Shown: positions 7,269 through 14,921 of the stretch, piece by piece
Numbering within the stretch: the first letter of the stretch is position 1
How the letters are laid out: each line of letters opens with the position of its first letter
Source: an uncultured Eubacterium sp.
Lineage (GTDB): Bacteria; Bacillota; Clostridia; Lachnospirales; Lachnospiraceae
Assembly (NCBI GenBank): GCA_910579075.1
Contig: CAJTSV010000024.1
Location: 14,144-39,712 of the forward strand
Length of the DNA stretch: 25,569 nt
Direction of reading: 5' to 3'
Notes under the pieces: generated by a model
Databases searched by the model: none
What the model was told of the DNA's origin: nothing
What the model saw: the letters and a program-made list of their open reading frames with translations, nothing else
Program-made: the position numbers and the translations under genes

Positions 7269-8419
7269 AAGCCGCTCCCGGCGATTTTACAGCGGTATAC
7301 GGCACAGCCGTGTGCAGGAAGTGACGGAATAATAATCTCTTTGAGAATTCCAAGATGCTGATGCGTGATACAGTCAAAGACATCCACGCCATGCCCCGAA
7401 GCCGCAGAAAGCCCGATATCCCATAATGTCAGCGACGCATCTGACGCCGTATCGCTGAAATTAAAAAATCCTATGGCATAATCTCCCCCGCTTAACGGCC
7501 TGACAAGCACAAAAGCATCCGGATTTCCATAACATTCCAAGCGGTATGGCGCACGGCATTCTGCATCCTGGTTTATGGCAATCAGATGCGGATTCATCAG
7601 TATTTCCTTTGTCCTGCTGTTCATGGAACGGATGTCGCAGCCAATGATAAGCGGAGAATTCATCATCGCCCAGAGAGCAAAATGTGTCTGGTATTCCGTA
7701 TCGCTGCAGCCTCCCATGCATGCTTCCGGATTTGTGCCTTTCCCATACATTCCTGTAACAAGCATATCCATGTCATTAAAACATCCCATGCCGCCATAAG
7801 ACTGTTTATCCATCTGCGAAAGGGCAATTGTTTCTATCGAATTCCAGCAGTCCTGAATATCAATCGTGGAACGGAAGGTATGTGCGCCGGCAGAGCGAAT
7901 CCACTGATGGACATCCTCTGTTCCCCACTGGCATGCAGCGAATAAAATATCACGGCCGCAGCTGCGCAGCGCAGCCCCCATCCGCCGGTATAAAATGGAA
8001 GACGGAATGGAAACCGGCCTTAAGCAGTTGTCATATTTCAGATAATCTACACCCCAGGCAGCAAACTGTGCTGCATCGGCAAATTCGTGCTCCAGGCTTC
8101 CAGGGAATCTTGCACATGTAAGCGCCCCGCAGCAGGAATACAGCCCAAATTTCAGTCCCCTGGAATGTACATAATCAATGACAGGCTCCAGCCCATGGGG
8201 AAATGCATCTGGATTCGGAACTAATAAACCATTCTTATCACGTTCCCGCATTTGCCACCCGTCATCAATAATCAGATAACGGTACCCTGCCTCCAGAAGT
8301 CCCTCCTTTACAAACGCGTCTGCAATCTGGCAGACTAATTCCTCATCCGGATGTTTAAAAAAAGTATTCCAGGAATTCCACCCCATAGGCGGAGTACTGG
8401 CCAGAACATGCTCACTCAT
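7265..8419 (-). CDS. GH27 alpha-galactosidase
   Basis: A 384-residue glycoside hydrolase that removes terminal alpha-linked galactose (melibiose, raffinose-type sugars). GH27 landmarks: TPPMGWNSWN at 9-18, LIIDDGW at 49-55, the nucleophile motif LKYDNC at 127-132 (Asp130), and FNDMDML at 214-220 with the probable acid/base Asp218. MNSPLIIGCDIR follows, as in the family, then a C-terminal beta domain. No signal peptide, so it works on imported sugars. AGGAGG precedes the ATG, 10 bp after the AraC gene. Related alpha-N-acetylgalactosaminidase or beta-L-arabinopyranosidase activity within GH27 cannot be excluded. Confidence 0.9.
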   Translation of the reverse strand: MSEHVLASTPPMGWNSWNTFFKHPDEELVCQIADAFVKEGLLEAGYRYLIIDDGWQMRERDKNGLLVPNPDAFPHGLEPVIDYVHSRGLKFGLYSCCGALTCARFPGSLEHEFADAAQFAAWGVDYLKYDNCLRPVSIPSSILYRRMGAALRSCGRDILFAACQWGTEDVHQWIRSAGAHTFRSTIDIQDCWNSIETIALSQMDKQSYGGMGCFNDMDMLVTGMYGKGTNPEACMGGCSDTEYQTHFALWAMMNSPLIIGCDIRSMNSRTKEILMNPHLIAINQDAECRAPYRLECYGNPDAFVLVRPLSGGDYAIGFFNFSDTASDASLTLWDIGLSAASGHGVDVFDCITHQHLGILKEIIIPSLPAHGCAVYRCKIAGSGL

Positions 8420-8429
8420 GCAAAACCTC

Positions 8430-9356
8430 CTATTTTTCCTTTATTCTGTCTTTTATTTTCGTGCAGCCTTTTGTTCCAAAATCCGGAGAGACGGCACCGT
8501 TTTTTAACCGGAATTCGGTCGGAGTAACACCATAGGTTTTTTTGAACATACGGGCAAAAGACATCTGGTTTTCATAACCGACCCTGGCGGCAACCTCCTG
8601 TATCGGAAGCCCTGTTTCAGAAAGAAGAATACAGCTTTTATTCAGCCGGTACTGCCTGATATATTCCTGCGGCGAAGCACCTACCTTCTTATGAAAAATA
8701 GTTGTAAAATATGACCTGTTAAATCCAATAAAGTTTACAACATCACTGACATGAATCGTTGCATAATTGTAATGGATAAAATCAATTGCCCGGCTTATAT
8801 AAATATCTTCGGAATATTCATAAAGCTGGCCGCGGCCAGGACAGGAAGCCTGTGTTGCCTCTAAAGCCAGTGCCAGAAATTCCAGAAGAATCCCCCTGCG
8901 CCGGAGGTCGCTGATATGGTTCATTTCCGGATGCTGCTGCATGCGGCTGACCAGCTCATAAAACTGTCCGGCAGCAACATCGCTGTCAAGGCAGTAAACA
9001 CCGTCCGTAAATCCGATTTTCTCCGACATCTGCTTGGCATGTGCACCGCAATATGTAACCCAGCAATAGCTCCACGGGTCTTTATCATCTGCAATATACT
9101 GATACCTCTCATTATGTTTTAGCAGAAAAAACTGGCCTGCCTGCGGATGAAAAGCTTTTCCACCGGCATAAAGCACGCCCGTCCCTGAACGGATAACATG
9201 CAGATGGTAGCAGTCTCTGACAAATGCGCCGCTATCCGCTCCAGAATCACATTTTTCCATCCCGCAGGCAACCAGGTTCAAATCTCCCGGCTGGTCATGG
9301 TCATATTCCAGGCAGCGGTAATGATTGTTTCGTTTTATGGTGTCCTGATGTTTCAT
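8430..9356 (-). CDS. AraC-family transcriptional regulator
   Basis: A 308-residue regulator. An N-terminal cupin-like ligand domain (HLHVIRSGTGVLYAGGKAF, then PQAGQFFLL) is followed by two AraC helix-turn-helix units: IHVSDVVNFIGFNRSYFTTIFHKK (part) and the signature LPIQEVAARVGYENQMSFARMF with KKTYGVTPTEFR at the end. The start at 9356 has GGGGG 7-8 nt upstream; an earlier ATG at 9386 overlaps a TATAAT box and cannot be in the leader. Being the first gene before the alpha-galactosidase suggests it senses an alpha-galactoside and activates this operon, as MsmR/RafR-type regulators do. Confidence 0.9.
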   Translation of the reverse strand: MKHQDTIKRNNHYRCLEYDHDQPGDLNLVACGMEKCDSGADSGAFVRDCYHLHVIRSGTGVLYAGGKAFHPQAGQFFLLKHNERYQYIADDKDPWSYCWVTYCGAHAKQMSEKIGFTDGVYCLDSDVAAGQFYELVSRMQQHPEMNHISDLRRRGILLEFLALALEATQASCPGRGQLYEYSEDIYISRAIDFIHYNYATIHVSDVVNFIGFNRSYFTTIFHKKVGASPQEYIRQYRLNKSCILLSETGLPIQEVAARVGYENQMSFARMFKKTYGVTPTEFRLKNGAVSPDFGTKGCTKIKDRIKEK

Positions 9357-9384
9357 GCATTTTCCCCCTGTTATTCCTTCCTGC

Positions 9385-9390
9385 ATTATA
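9385..9390 (-). promoter_or_regulatory. -10 box of the AraC-galactosidase operon
   Basis: TATAAT on the minus strand, 28 bp before the preferred AraC start. No good -35 hexamer stands at 16-18 bp, as expected for a promoter that needs an activator. Confidence 0.5.
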
Positions 9391-9452
9391 ACACAGGAAC
9401 AGGATTTTTATAAGTTTTCAAACAATCAGGACACCCGGAAAACCATTCCATG

Positions 9453-9479
9453 GTTACTGTTCACTCCGTGACCAGTAAC
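9453..9479 (+). repeat. Minimal copy of the GTTAC/GTAAC hairpin repeat with 8-bp direct repeats
   Basis: This 27-bp unit is a 12-bp inverted repeat (one mismatch) around a TCC loop. It is identical in layout to the first hairpin of the full copies near 13212 and 14770. It is bracketed immediately by ATTCCATG at 9445-9452 and again at 9480-9487, a perfect 8-bp direct repeat that looks like a target-site duplication. It lies between the stop of the sugar-binding protein gene and the AraC promoter. Confidence 0.75.
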
Positions 9480-9500
9480 ATTCCATGCCCTTTTACAGGC

Positions 9501-10883
9501 CTATTCTTCTGCAAGTATCTCATTCATCTGTCTGGCAGCTTCCCTGCAGACATCAGCCATCGTATCTGGCTGCTTCCATGCCGGAACCAGGCTGGTTGTA
9601 AACATCCCCTCCCAGCGTGTCGTGTAACGTGAATACGGATGCAGTATCAGCGTCCCGTTTTCCTCTACAGCTATAAACGGTGTCAGGTCCATGCCCTCAA
9701 AAACGCCCGTAAATGCATCCGAGCATCCCTTATAGGCTGCCATGGTAACACCCAGCTCTGCCTGGCGTATCTGTCCTTCTTTGGAGCAGAAAGCGGCAGC
9801 CAGGTCAAAAGCGGCCTGCGGGTCTTTTGTACCTTTGGCAACGGCCCAGCCCAGTCCATTATACAGGGACACACGCTCGCCTTCATCGCAGGCACCGCTG
9901 CCATTCGCGTCATAATAAGGTATCTGGGCCCATGCATAATCAGAAGCATTGTCTGCTGTATAAAAAGTATTCACCATCCAGGAGCCCTGGAGCATCATGC
10001 CGACCAGCCCGCTTTGAAACAAAAGGTCCGGGTCAGTATCCGACATCACCTCCTGTGACGGCATTGACGGAAAAATCTCGTCTGCCAGCCATTTCATGGC
10101 TTTTATCGTATTCTCATTGTCCATTCCTGATGTTTTTTTATCATCACTGAGCAGTTCACCGCCAAAACCGTAAATCAAATTGTACCATCCATCCTGGCCG
10201 TCATTCGTGTTCATCGCAGTACCAAAAACCCCGTCTGCTGCTCCTTTCTCCGTAATCTGTGCAGCCGCAGCAGCATAATCTTCCCAGTCCCACTCATCGG
10301 AAGGATATGCAATCCCGTACTTATCAAAAATAGCTTTATTATACAAAAGAGCTATCGTATCATGGTCTTTTGGCAAAGCAAACTGGGAGCCGTTCCAGCT
10401 GTAAATTTCAGCAATGCCCTCGTAATAGTTTGATAAATCGATGTCTTCATCCGCAGCAATGTAATCATCCATATTCAGCAGCATGTCGGCAGACATATAT
10501 TTCTCAGCTTCATTAATATGCATCCAGAACACATCCGGCATTTCCCCTCCAGAAGCGCCGGCCTCCAGCAGTGTCCAATACTCATTCCATGTAATCACAT
10601 TTATCCGTACCTTAACGCCGCTTTCCTGCGTCCATTCATCAGCAATCTTCTGCAAGCCATCCAGCTGGTTATTGTCCCATATATTTACCGTCAGTTCATC
10701 CACTGAATAAACGCTGTCTGCAGTTTCCCCCGTCCCGCCCGGATTATCTGCGTTATCTGAAACACCGCCTGCATCATCCCCAGAGCCTCCTGCCGTGCCA
10801 GAATCACCGCTCCCGCCACAGGCTGTCAGGGAAACCATAAGCGCCAGGCTTGTCAATAATGCTGCTATTTTTTTTCTTTTCAT
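9501..10883 (-). CDS. Carbohydrate ABC transporter substrate-binding lipoprotein
   Basis: A 460-residue extracellular sugar-binding protein (family 1 SBP, MsmE/MalE-like). It begins MKRKKIAALLTSLALMVSLTACGG, a lipoprotein signal with the lipidated Cys in LTAC. After a Gly/Asp-rich linker come LTVNIWDN, IADEWTQESGVKVRINVITW, YWTLLEAGASGGEMPDVFWM (part) and LPKDHDTIALLYNK, all typical of the family. The start at 10883 is set by GGGAGG about 8 nt upstream; the open frame extends further but only through non-coding leader. No permease genes follow or precede it here, which is unusual. It sits beside the alpha-galactosidase operon on the same strand but has its own -10 box. Confidence 0.9.
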   Translation of the reverse strand: MKRKKIAALLTSLALMVSLTACGGSGDSGTAGGSGDDAGGVSDNADNPGGTGETADSVYSVDELTVNIWDNNQLDGLQKIADEWTQESGVKVRINVITWNEYWTLLEAGASGGEMPDVFWMHINEAEKYMSADMLLNMDDYIAADEDIDLSNYYEGIAEIYSWNGSQFALPKDHDTIALLYNKAIFDKYGIAYPSDEWDWEDYAAAAAQITEKGAADGVFGTAMNTNDGQDGWYNLIYGFGGELLSDDKKTSGMDNENTIKAMKWLADEIFPSMPSQEVMSDTDPDLLFQSGLVGMMLQGSWMVNTFYTADNASDYAWAQIPYYDANGSGACDEGERVSLYNGLGWAVAKGTKDPQAAFDLAAAFCSKEGQIRQAELGVTMAAYKGCSDAFTGVFEGMDLTPFIAVEENGTLILHPYSRYTTRWEGMFTTSLVPAWKQPDTMADVCREAARQMNEILAEE

Positions 10884-10953
10884 TGATTTGTCCTCCCTTT
10901 CATGCTGACATGATTTTCGTTTTGAACTGGCCGCTTCAATTGAATCTGCTATT

Positions 10954-10959
10954 ATTATA
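10954..10959 (-). promoter_or_regulatory. -10 box upstream of the sugar-binding protein gene
   Basis: TATAAT on the minus strand lies 71 bp before the ATG, inside a small palindrome GCTATAATAATAGC. No clear -35 hexamer is seen at 17 bp. The 10960-11119 stretch beyond it holds no gene that I recognise. Confidence 0.45.
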
Positions 10960-11119
10960 GCATCTGAAAAAAAATAGCATATAGCTTCCCGTTTTGTGGA
11001 TATAGTAAAATGTTGTGTGCCTGTATACCGTCTCTGCATACAGGAAAGGCCTCCTGAATCCCTTCCAGATTCATGAACCGCAAAATATCAGACACCTTCT
11101 GTCAGGAAGACAGGTATTT

Positions 11120-11356
11120 TTAAATGACGGGCGCATATTCCTCTTTCCAGTCCTCGACAGCAAGCTGCAGGGGCTTTGACAAATCCAGGCTGAAAATTCC
11201 CATAATGGATTTTGCCAGGCTTTCCACCTCTGCACTGTCCGGCATGGAACGCATCGCCCCTTTACGTGTTGTCACAATCGAAGCTGCGGCATTTGCAAAT
11301 ACCAGCATTTCTTCCAGCTCCGCCTCTTTGAGTTTATCAAGGCCATGCCGGTTCAT
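11120..11356 (-). pseudogene. PfkB-family sugar kinase (fructokinase-like), C-terminal remnant
   Basis: The 78-codon frame encodes LKEAELEEMLVFANAAASIV followed by TTRKGAMRSMPDSAEVESL. This is the C-terminal end of bacterial PfkB fructokinases, where FANAA...TT..GA...P precedes the last helix. The ATP/Mg-binding GAGD region and the substrate domain are missing. It lies in the same reading frame as, and two codons after the stop of, the symporter remnant upstream, so a deletion probably joined two former sugar genes. Not expected to be active. Confidence 0.75.
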
Positions 11357-11359
11357 CCG

Positions 11360-11575
11360 TCAGTGAAAGGGAACCGAAGTGAAAAATCCTGCACTGTCCG
11401 ATAAGATTTTTGCGGACTTCCTGTTAGGCTGCCCAAAACGCCAGCCAGCATACCGGAACCCGTCATTGCGAAGTCCGATTTTCCATTCCCCGTATTCCAC
11501 ACAATCCGGCACTATCGCATAAATGGCATGTTTGTAATTTTCTTTTTGTCCATATAAACTCCCAGCAGAACCCTT
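11360..11575 (-). pseudogene. GPH-family sugar:cation symporter remnant
   Basis: On the minus strand an open stretch reads YKHAIYAIVPDCVEYGEWKI then GLRNDGFRYA, ending at TGA 11362-11360. The D.VEYGEWKTG.R.EG motif is a strong signature of glycoside-pentoside-hexuronide symporters (MelB/XynP/YicJ type). Only about 40 residues are recognisable and the downstream part no longer resembles the family, so the gene is decayed. The exact ends are uncertain. It strengthens the case that this was once a fuller sugar-use locus. Confidence 0.6.
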
Positions 11576-11584
11576 TCTTATATT

Positions 11585-11995
11585 TCAGGCCGCTTTTTTT
11601 CGGATTTCCAGCAGCAGCAGAATCATGCACACGCCCATCAGGATATGTCCGATTCCCGCAATTCCTGAGACAGACGCATCCATCGCCCGGCTTAATGGTG
11701 TTCCAAGCACCTGTGTAAGCCCGCGCATCAGAAATCCCAGTCCGGTAATGTTCAGTCCGGCCTGATAAACCGCAAGCACCCTGCCCGTGTTCTGCCCGGA
11801 AAAGGAAAATGCTTTTTCCGCCAGCATCAGTACCAGGAAAAAGAACATCCCGAGCAGAAAATAATGTGTATGCAGGACGGACAGCCTTGTCTGTCCCGTA
11901 AAATGGCTGAACTTTGTAAACTCCCTGTAAAATACCCCGCATGCCATGGCGGTTACCGCATAAGCCAGTGCTCTGTCCGCACAGCGTTTTATCAT
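11585..11995 (-). CDS. DUF2871 membrane protein
   Basis: A 136-residue integral membrane protein with about four hydrophobic segments: near 9-24, 42-60, 78-95 and 112-129. The motif CGVFYREFTKFSHFTGQTRL followed by VLHTHYFLLGMFFFL is characteristic of DUF2871; the VHTH histidines may bind a metal or haem, but the function is unknown. The start at 11995 is preferred over 12016 because AAGGAG lies about 10 nt upstream and the family usually starts some 8 residues before the first membrane helix. A near-consensus promoter is located 45-72 bp upstream. Confidence 0.82.
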   Translation of the reverse strand: MIKRCADRALAYAVTAMACGVFYREFTKFSHFTGQTRLSVLHTHYFLLGMFFFLVLMLAEKAFSFSGQNTGRVLAVYQAGLNITGLGFLMRGLTQVLGTPLSRAMDASVSGIAGIGHILMGVCMILLLLEIRKKAA

Positions 11996-12039
11996 ATATG
12001 TAAGTCTCCTTTCCATGATGATTTTCCATCCTGTTAACC

Positions 12040-12067
12040 ATCATAACATGCCTGTCCGGTTTGTCAA
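12040..12067 (-). promoter_or_regulatory. Promoter of the DUF2871 gene
   Basis: TTGACA (12067-12062) and TATGAT (12045-12040) with a 16-bp spacer on the minus strand, 11 of 12 consensus matches. Confidence 0.7.
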
Positions 12068-12082
12068 TCTTATTTCTGGAAT

Positions 12083-12097
12083 TGTGTGAACAGTAAC
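12083..12097. repeat. Possible solo end of the GTTAC/GTAAC repeat
   Basis: TGTGTGAACAGTAAC matches the right end of the repeat copy at 14770-14921. No left end and no flanking direct repeat were found, so it may be a fragment or chance. Confidence 0.3.
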
Positions 12098-12136
12098 CCG
12101 GCATCCGCAGCTGTCACGAATGGCATCCGACCTGTC

Positions 12137-12165
12137 TTGACTGCATGGCAGAATTTCTGTATGAT
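12137..12165 (+). promoter_or_regulatory. Promoter of the 12217 gene
   Basis: TTGACT (12137-12142), 17-bp spacer, TATGAT (12160-12165). Its position rules out the ATG at 12145, which would lie between the two boxes. Confidence 0.75.
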
Positions 12166-12216
12166 TTTATCAGTGCTGGCATGTGCTGCCGGAAATACAG
12201 AAGGGGAGATGACAGA

Positions 12217-13230
12217 ATGAATGTTTATCACAACGAAAATTTTTGGGGAAAGGGACGTCATAAGAAAAAGCTGACGGCATTTTCAGCCGGCTGTTCTTTT
12301 TCCTGGTGCGGCCAGCAGCTGCTGATTCCTGCAGTATATACAGGCAGCGAGGGCGCTGTGCTCGACATCTGTGCCAGAGTCCCGGCCCAGGATATGGCTG
12401 CATATTTGAAAAAATGGAACCGGAAACGGCGGATGGCGCTAAAAACCCGGCAGGACCTGGAACAGTTTCAGTCTGAAAACCCCATCAGCGGGGATTTTGC
12501 TGCTGAAATGAGCCTGGATCAAACAGCGCTTATCCGGCGCATGAGCTGCAGCCTGGCCTGGTATACACCGGATATTCTGCAAATGGAAGACGATAATCCT
12601 TTCAGCGCCGAAAATCCGCAGAATGAAAAGGACGCAGAAAAACTGATGCAGGCTTATGGCTGTGACAGGGACAGCTGCTGGCACTTCGGCCGGATTTCCT
12701 ATGACTGGAAAGAACAGCCGGTACTGTCCCCGCAGGAGGCCTGCCTGTCTTTTCACGCAAAGCCGGTGCCTGTTACGGCATCCTGTTTCACAGCAGACGC
12801 TTCCTGCAAAGGCCGGACAATCCAGTTTTCCAGCCCTGCTGACGGACAGGAATACACACTGGCCCTGCATGGATGTGAATTGAAACGGTTCGATTTATCC
12901 GGCATCGGCGCAAAGGACGTCATCTATCCGGAATACTGCCAGCTGCTTTCCTACAGCATCACGCCGGAAATTGACAGCAGCCTGTTTCGCATCTGCGACT
13001 GTGCACATGGAGACCATCCGCAAAAAGCAGACAGCCTGGAAAAAAAGAACTGCCCGGACGGGCCTTGCGCCTGTTCCGTGCTGCTGGCAGGAGACAGCGG
13101 CATTCCGGGAACACACACGGCCGCTTCGTCCATGTACTTTGAACCTGTAACGCAAATCCAGTGGCGGACTGTATTTGAGGTAAAACAAAAAGAAGACCTG
13201 GAAGTGCGCCTGCTGCTGTTCACTCCGTGA
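12217..13230 (+). CDS. Uncharacterised 337-residue protein
   Basis: I do not recognise a family. The start at 12217 follows AGGGGAG by 8-9 nt and lies about 45 nt after the predicted transcription start. The protein is soluble-looking with no signal peptide and no membrane segment. It opens MNVYHNENFWGKGRHKKKLTAF (part), has a basic helix YLKKWNRKRRMALKTRQDLEQ (part), and is rich in Cys (over a dozen, for example CDRDSCWHFG, CDCAHGD and CPDGPCACS). The final residues LLLFTP and the stop codon lie inside the hairpin repeat that begins at 13212, so the native C-terminus may have been replaced. Neighbours give no clue. Confidence 0.7.
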   Translation: MNVYHNENFWGKGRHKKKLTAFSAGCSFSWCGQQLLIPAVYTGSEGAVLDICARVPAQDMAAYLKKWNRKRRMALKTRQDLEQFQSENPISGDFAAEMSLDQTALIRRMSCSLAWYTPDILQMEDDNPFSAENPQNEKDAEKLMQAYGCDRDSCWHFGRISYDWKEQPVLSPQEACLSFHAKPVPVTASCFTADASCKGRTIQFSSPADGQEYTLALHGCELKRFDLSGIGAKDVIYPEYCQLLSYSITPEIDSSLFRICDCAHGDHPQKADSLEKKNCPDGPCACSVLLAGDSGIPGTHTAASSMYFEPVTQIQWRTVFEVKQKEDLEVRLLLFTP

Positions 13231-13351
13231 CCAGCAGCCTTCGCAAATCCATCTGAAATTCGCTTCGCGAATGGGATTTGCTCACTCCTGAATCACATTC
13301 TTACGGACATTGCAGTGAATAGACCTTGCAATGTCCTGTGTGAAACGTAAC
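13212..13351 (+). repeat. Near-full copy of the GTTAC/GTAAC hairpin repeat, upstream of argJ
   Basis: A 140-bp copy with three hairpins: 13212-13238 (12-bp arms, one mismatch, TCC loop); 13243-13281 (GCAAATCC/GGATTTGC outer arms plus ATTCGC/GCGAAT inner arms); and 13305-13336 (10-bp arms). By eye most positions agree with the copy at 14770-14921, same orientation. Relative to that family the first stem has GCTGCTG/CAGCAGC instead of GTTACTG/CAGTAAC, two compensatory pair changes. No 8-bp direct repeat is seen at its ends. It overlaps the end of the preceding gene. Confidence 0.8.
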
Positions 13352-13390
13352 GCTTCTTTTCAGAAAAGAGAATTCGAGATACAGAAACTA

Positions 13391-13419
13391 TTGAATTTTG
13401 TGAAAATACCAGATATAAT
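13391..13419 (+). promoter_or_regulatory. argJ promoter
   Basis: TTGAAT (13391-13396), 17-bp spacer, TATAAT (13414-13419). Transcription would begin near 13426, about 80 nt before argJ. Confidence 0.75.
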
Positions 13420-13504
13420 GTGACGCAGATAACAGCCATGCGTCTGCCCCAAAATGACAGGTGCAGCCGTGCTGGAATATTTTCAGAAGACAGAGGAGGA
13501 CATG

Positions 13505-14749
13505 ATGCAGTTACAATTAGAAGCAGGATATGAATCCATGGAAGGCGGAGTCTGCGCAGCAGCCGGGTTTTCGGCAAATGGCTGCAACTGCGGGCTGAAC
13601 CCGGATAAAAATAAAAATGACCTGGGCATGATTTACAGCGGGCGTTTATGCAATGCGGCTGCCGTGTATACATCAAACCGGGTAAAAGGCGCGCCGATTC
13701 TTGTGACAAAGAAAAATCTTGAAGCAACAGGCGGCAAAGCAAGGGCTGTCATTGTCAACAGCAAAAATGCCAATACCTGCAATGCAGACGGGGAGCAGAA
13801 GGCATGGAGAATGTGTGAGCTTGCGGCAGGGCAGCTTCGGATAAAGCCGGAAGAAGTGGTGGTTGCATCGACTGGCGTAATCGGCCAGGTGCTTCCGATA
13901 GAGCCGGTGGAAAGCCATATCGCACAGCTGGCAGCCGGCCTTGCACCGGAACATCACGAAGCAGCTGCGACTGCGATTATGACGACCGATACGGTAAAAA
14001 AAGAAGCAGCGGTTTCTTTTGAGCTGAATGGCAGGACCTGCCATCTGGGCGGAATGGCAAAAGGCAGCGGCATGATTCATCCGGATATGGCGACCACGCT
14101 GAATTTTATTACAACGGATGCTGCGGTATCGGCAGCGCTTCTGCAAAAGGCGCTGCGCGATACGGTAAAGGTGACGTATAACTGCCTGAGCATTGACGGC
14201 GATACTTCCACCAATGATATGGTGCTGGTTCTGGCGAACGGGGCAGCCGGAAACGAGGAAGTGTCCGAGGAAGGCCCGGCATACGAAATATTGAAAAAGG
14301 CGCTTTACCTGGTGCTGCTGAACTTAACGCGCATGCTTGCCGCAGACGGGGAAGGGGCCAGCAAGCTGTTAGAGTGCAGATGCACGGGCGCTCCGGATTT
14401 TGAGACAGCCGTGACAGCAGCAAAGAGCGTGATTTCATCCTCTCTTGTCAAATGCGCCATGTCCGGTGCAGATGCCAACTGCGGGCGTATTTTGTGTGCA
14501 ATCGGGTATTCCGGCGCGCAGCTGGATGTGGGCAGGATTGACGTAGAGCTTGCTTCTGCAAAAGGACGCATTCTGGTATGCCGGGACGGAAACGGCATTG
14601 CATTCTCAGAAGAAGCTGCGGCAGAGATTCTGTCCGAGGACGAGATTGCCATTCATGTCAGCCTGAATCAGGGCAGCGCGTCAGCAACAGCATGGGGCTG
14701 TGACATGACATATGATTATGTGAAAATAAATGCTGATTATAGAAGCTGA
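13505..14749 (+). CDS. argJ: Bifunctional glutamate N-acetyltransferase / ornithine acetyltransferase ArgJ
   Basis: A 414-residue Ntn-type enzyme of arginine synthesis that transfers acetyl from N-acetylornithine to glutamate. It is made as a precursor cleaved before a threonine: the motif KGSGMIHPDMATTLNF gives cleavage between Ala196 and Thr197, leaving Thr197 as nucleophile. Other family motifs are NSKNANTCN, VASTGVIG and CLSIDGDTSTNDM. AGGAGG at 13494-13499 precedes two tandem ATGs; the second (13505) has the better spacing. It stands alone here with no other arg genes, and is bracketed by two direct copies of the hairpin repeat. Whether it also uses acetyl-CoA cannot be told from sequence. 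Confidence 0.93.
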   Translation: MQLQLEAGYESMEGGVCAAAGFSANGCNCGLNPDKNKNDLGMIYSGRLCNAAAVYTSNRVKGAPILVTKKNLEATGGKARAVIVNSKNANTCNADGEQKAWRMCELAAGQLRIKPEEVVVASTGVIGQVLPIEPVESHIAQLAAGLAPEHHEAAATAIMTTDTVKKEAAVSFELNGRTCHLGGMAKGSGMIHPDMATTLNFITTDAAVSAALLQKALRDTVKVTYNCLSIDGDTSTNDMVLVLANGAAGNEEVSEEGPAYEILKKALYLVLLNLTRMLAADGEGASKLLECRCTGAPDFETAVTAAKSVISSSLVKCAMSGADANCGRILCAIGYSGAQLDVGRIDVELASAKGRILVCRDGNGIAFSEEAAAEILSEDEIAIHVSLNQGSASATAWGCDMTYDYVKINADYRS

Positions 14750-14769
14750 CGCGGAAATGTGAAATAACT

Positions 14770-14921
14770 GTTACGGTTCACTCCGTGACCAGTAACCTTC
14801 GCAAATCCATCTTAAATTCGCTTTGGGAATGGGATTTGCTCACTCCTGAATCGCTTTCTTACGGACTTTGCAGTGAATGCCCCTGTGGGCAGACCCTGCA
14901 AAGTCCTGTGTGAACAGTAGC
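14770..14921 (+). repeat. Full-length copy of the GTTAC/GTAAC hairpin repeat, downstream of argJ
   Basis: A 152-bp copy starting GTTACGGTTCACTCCGTGAC and ending CTGTGTGAACAGTAGC. Hairpins: 14770-14796; 14801-14839; and 14863-14906, the last with a 10-bp stem and a small extra GCCC/GGGC hairpin in its loop that the 13212 copy lacks. The flanks are AAATAACT (14762-14769) and AAATAATT (14922-14929), 7 of 8 identical, consistent with a target-site duplication. The left arm can pair either with the adjacent arm or with the distal end. Confidence 0.82.

Noticed and set aside
11463..12104. Minus-strand 213-codon ORF
   Set aside because: It is a shifted frame over the DUF2871 gene and the symporter remnant, with no family features and no ribosome site.
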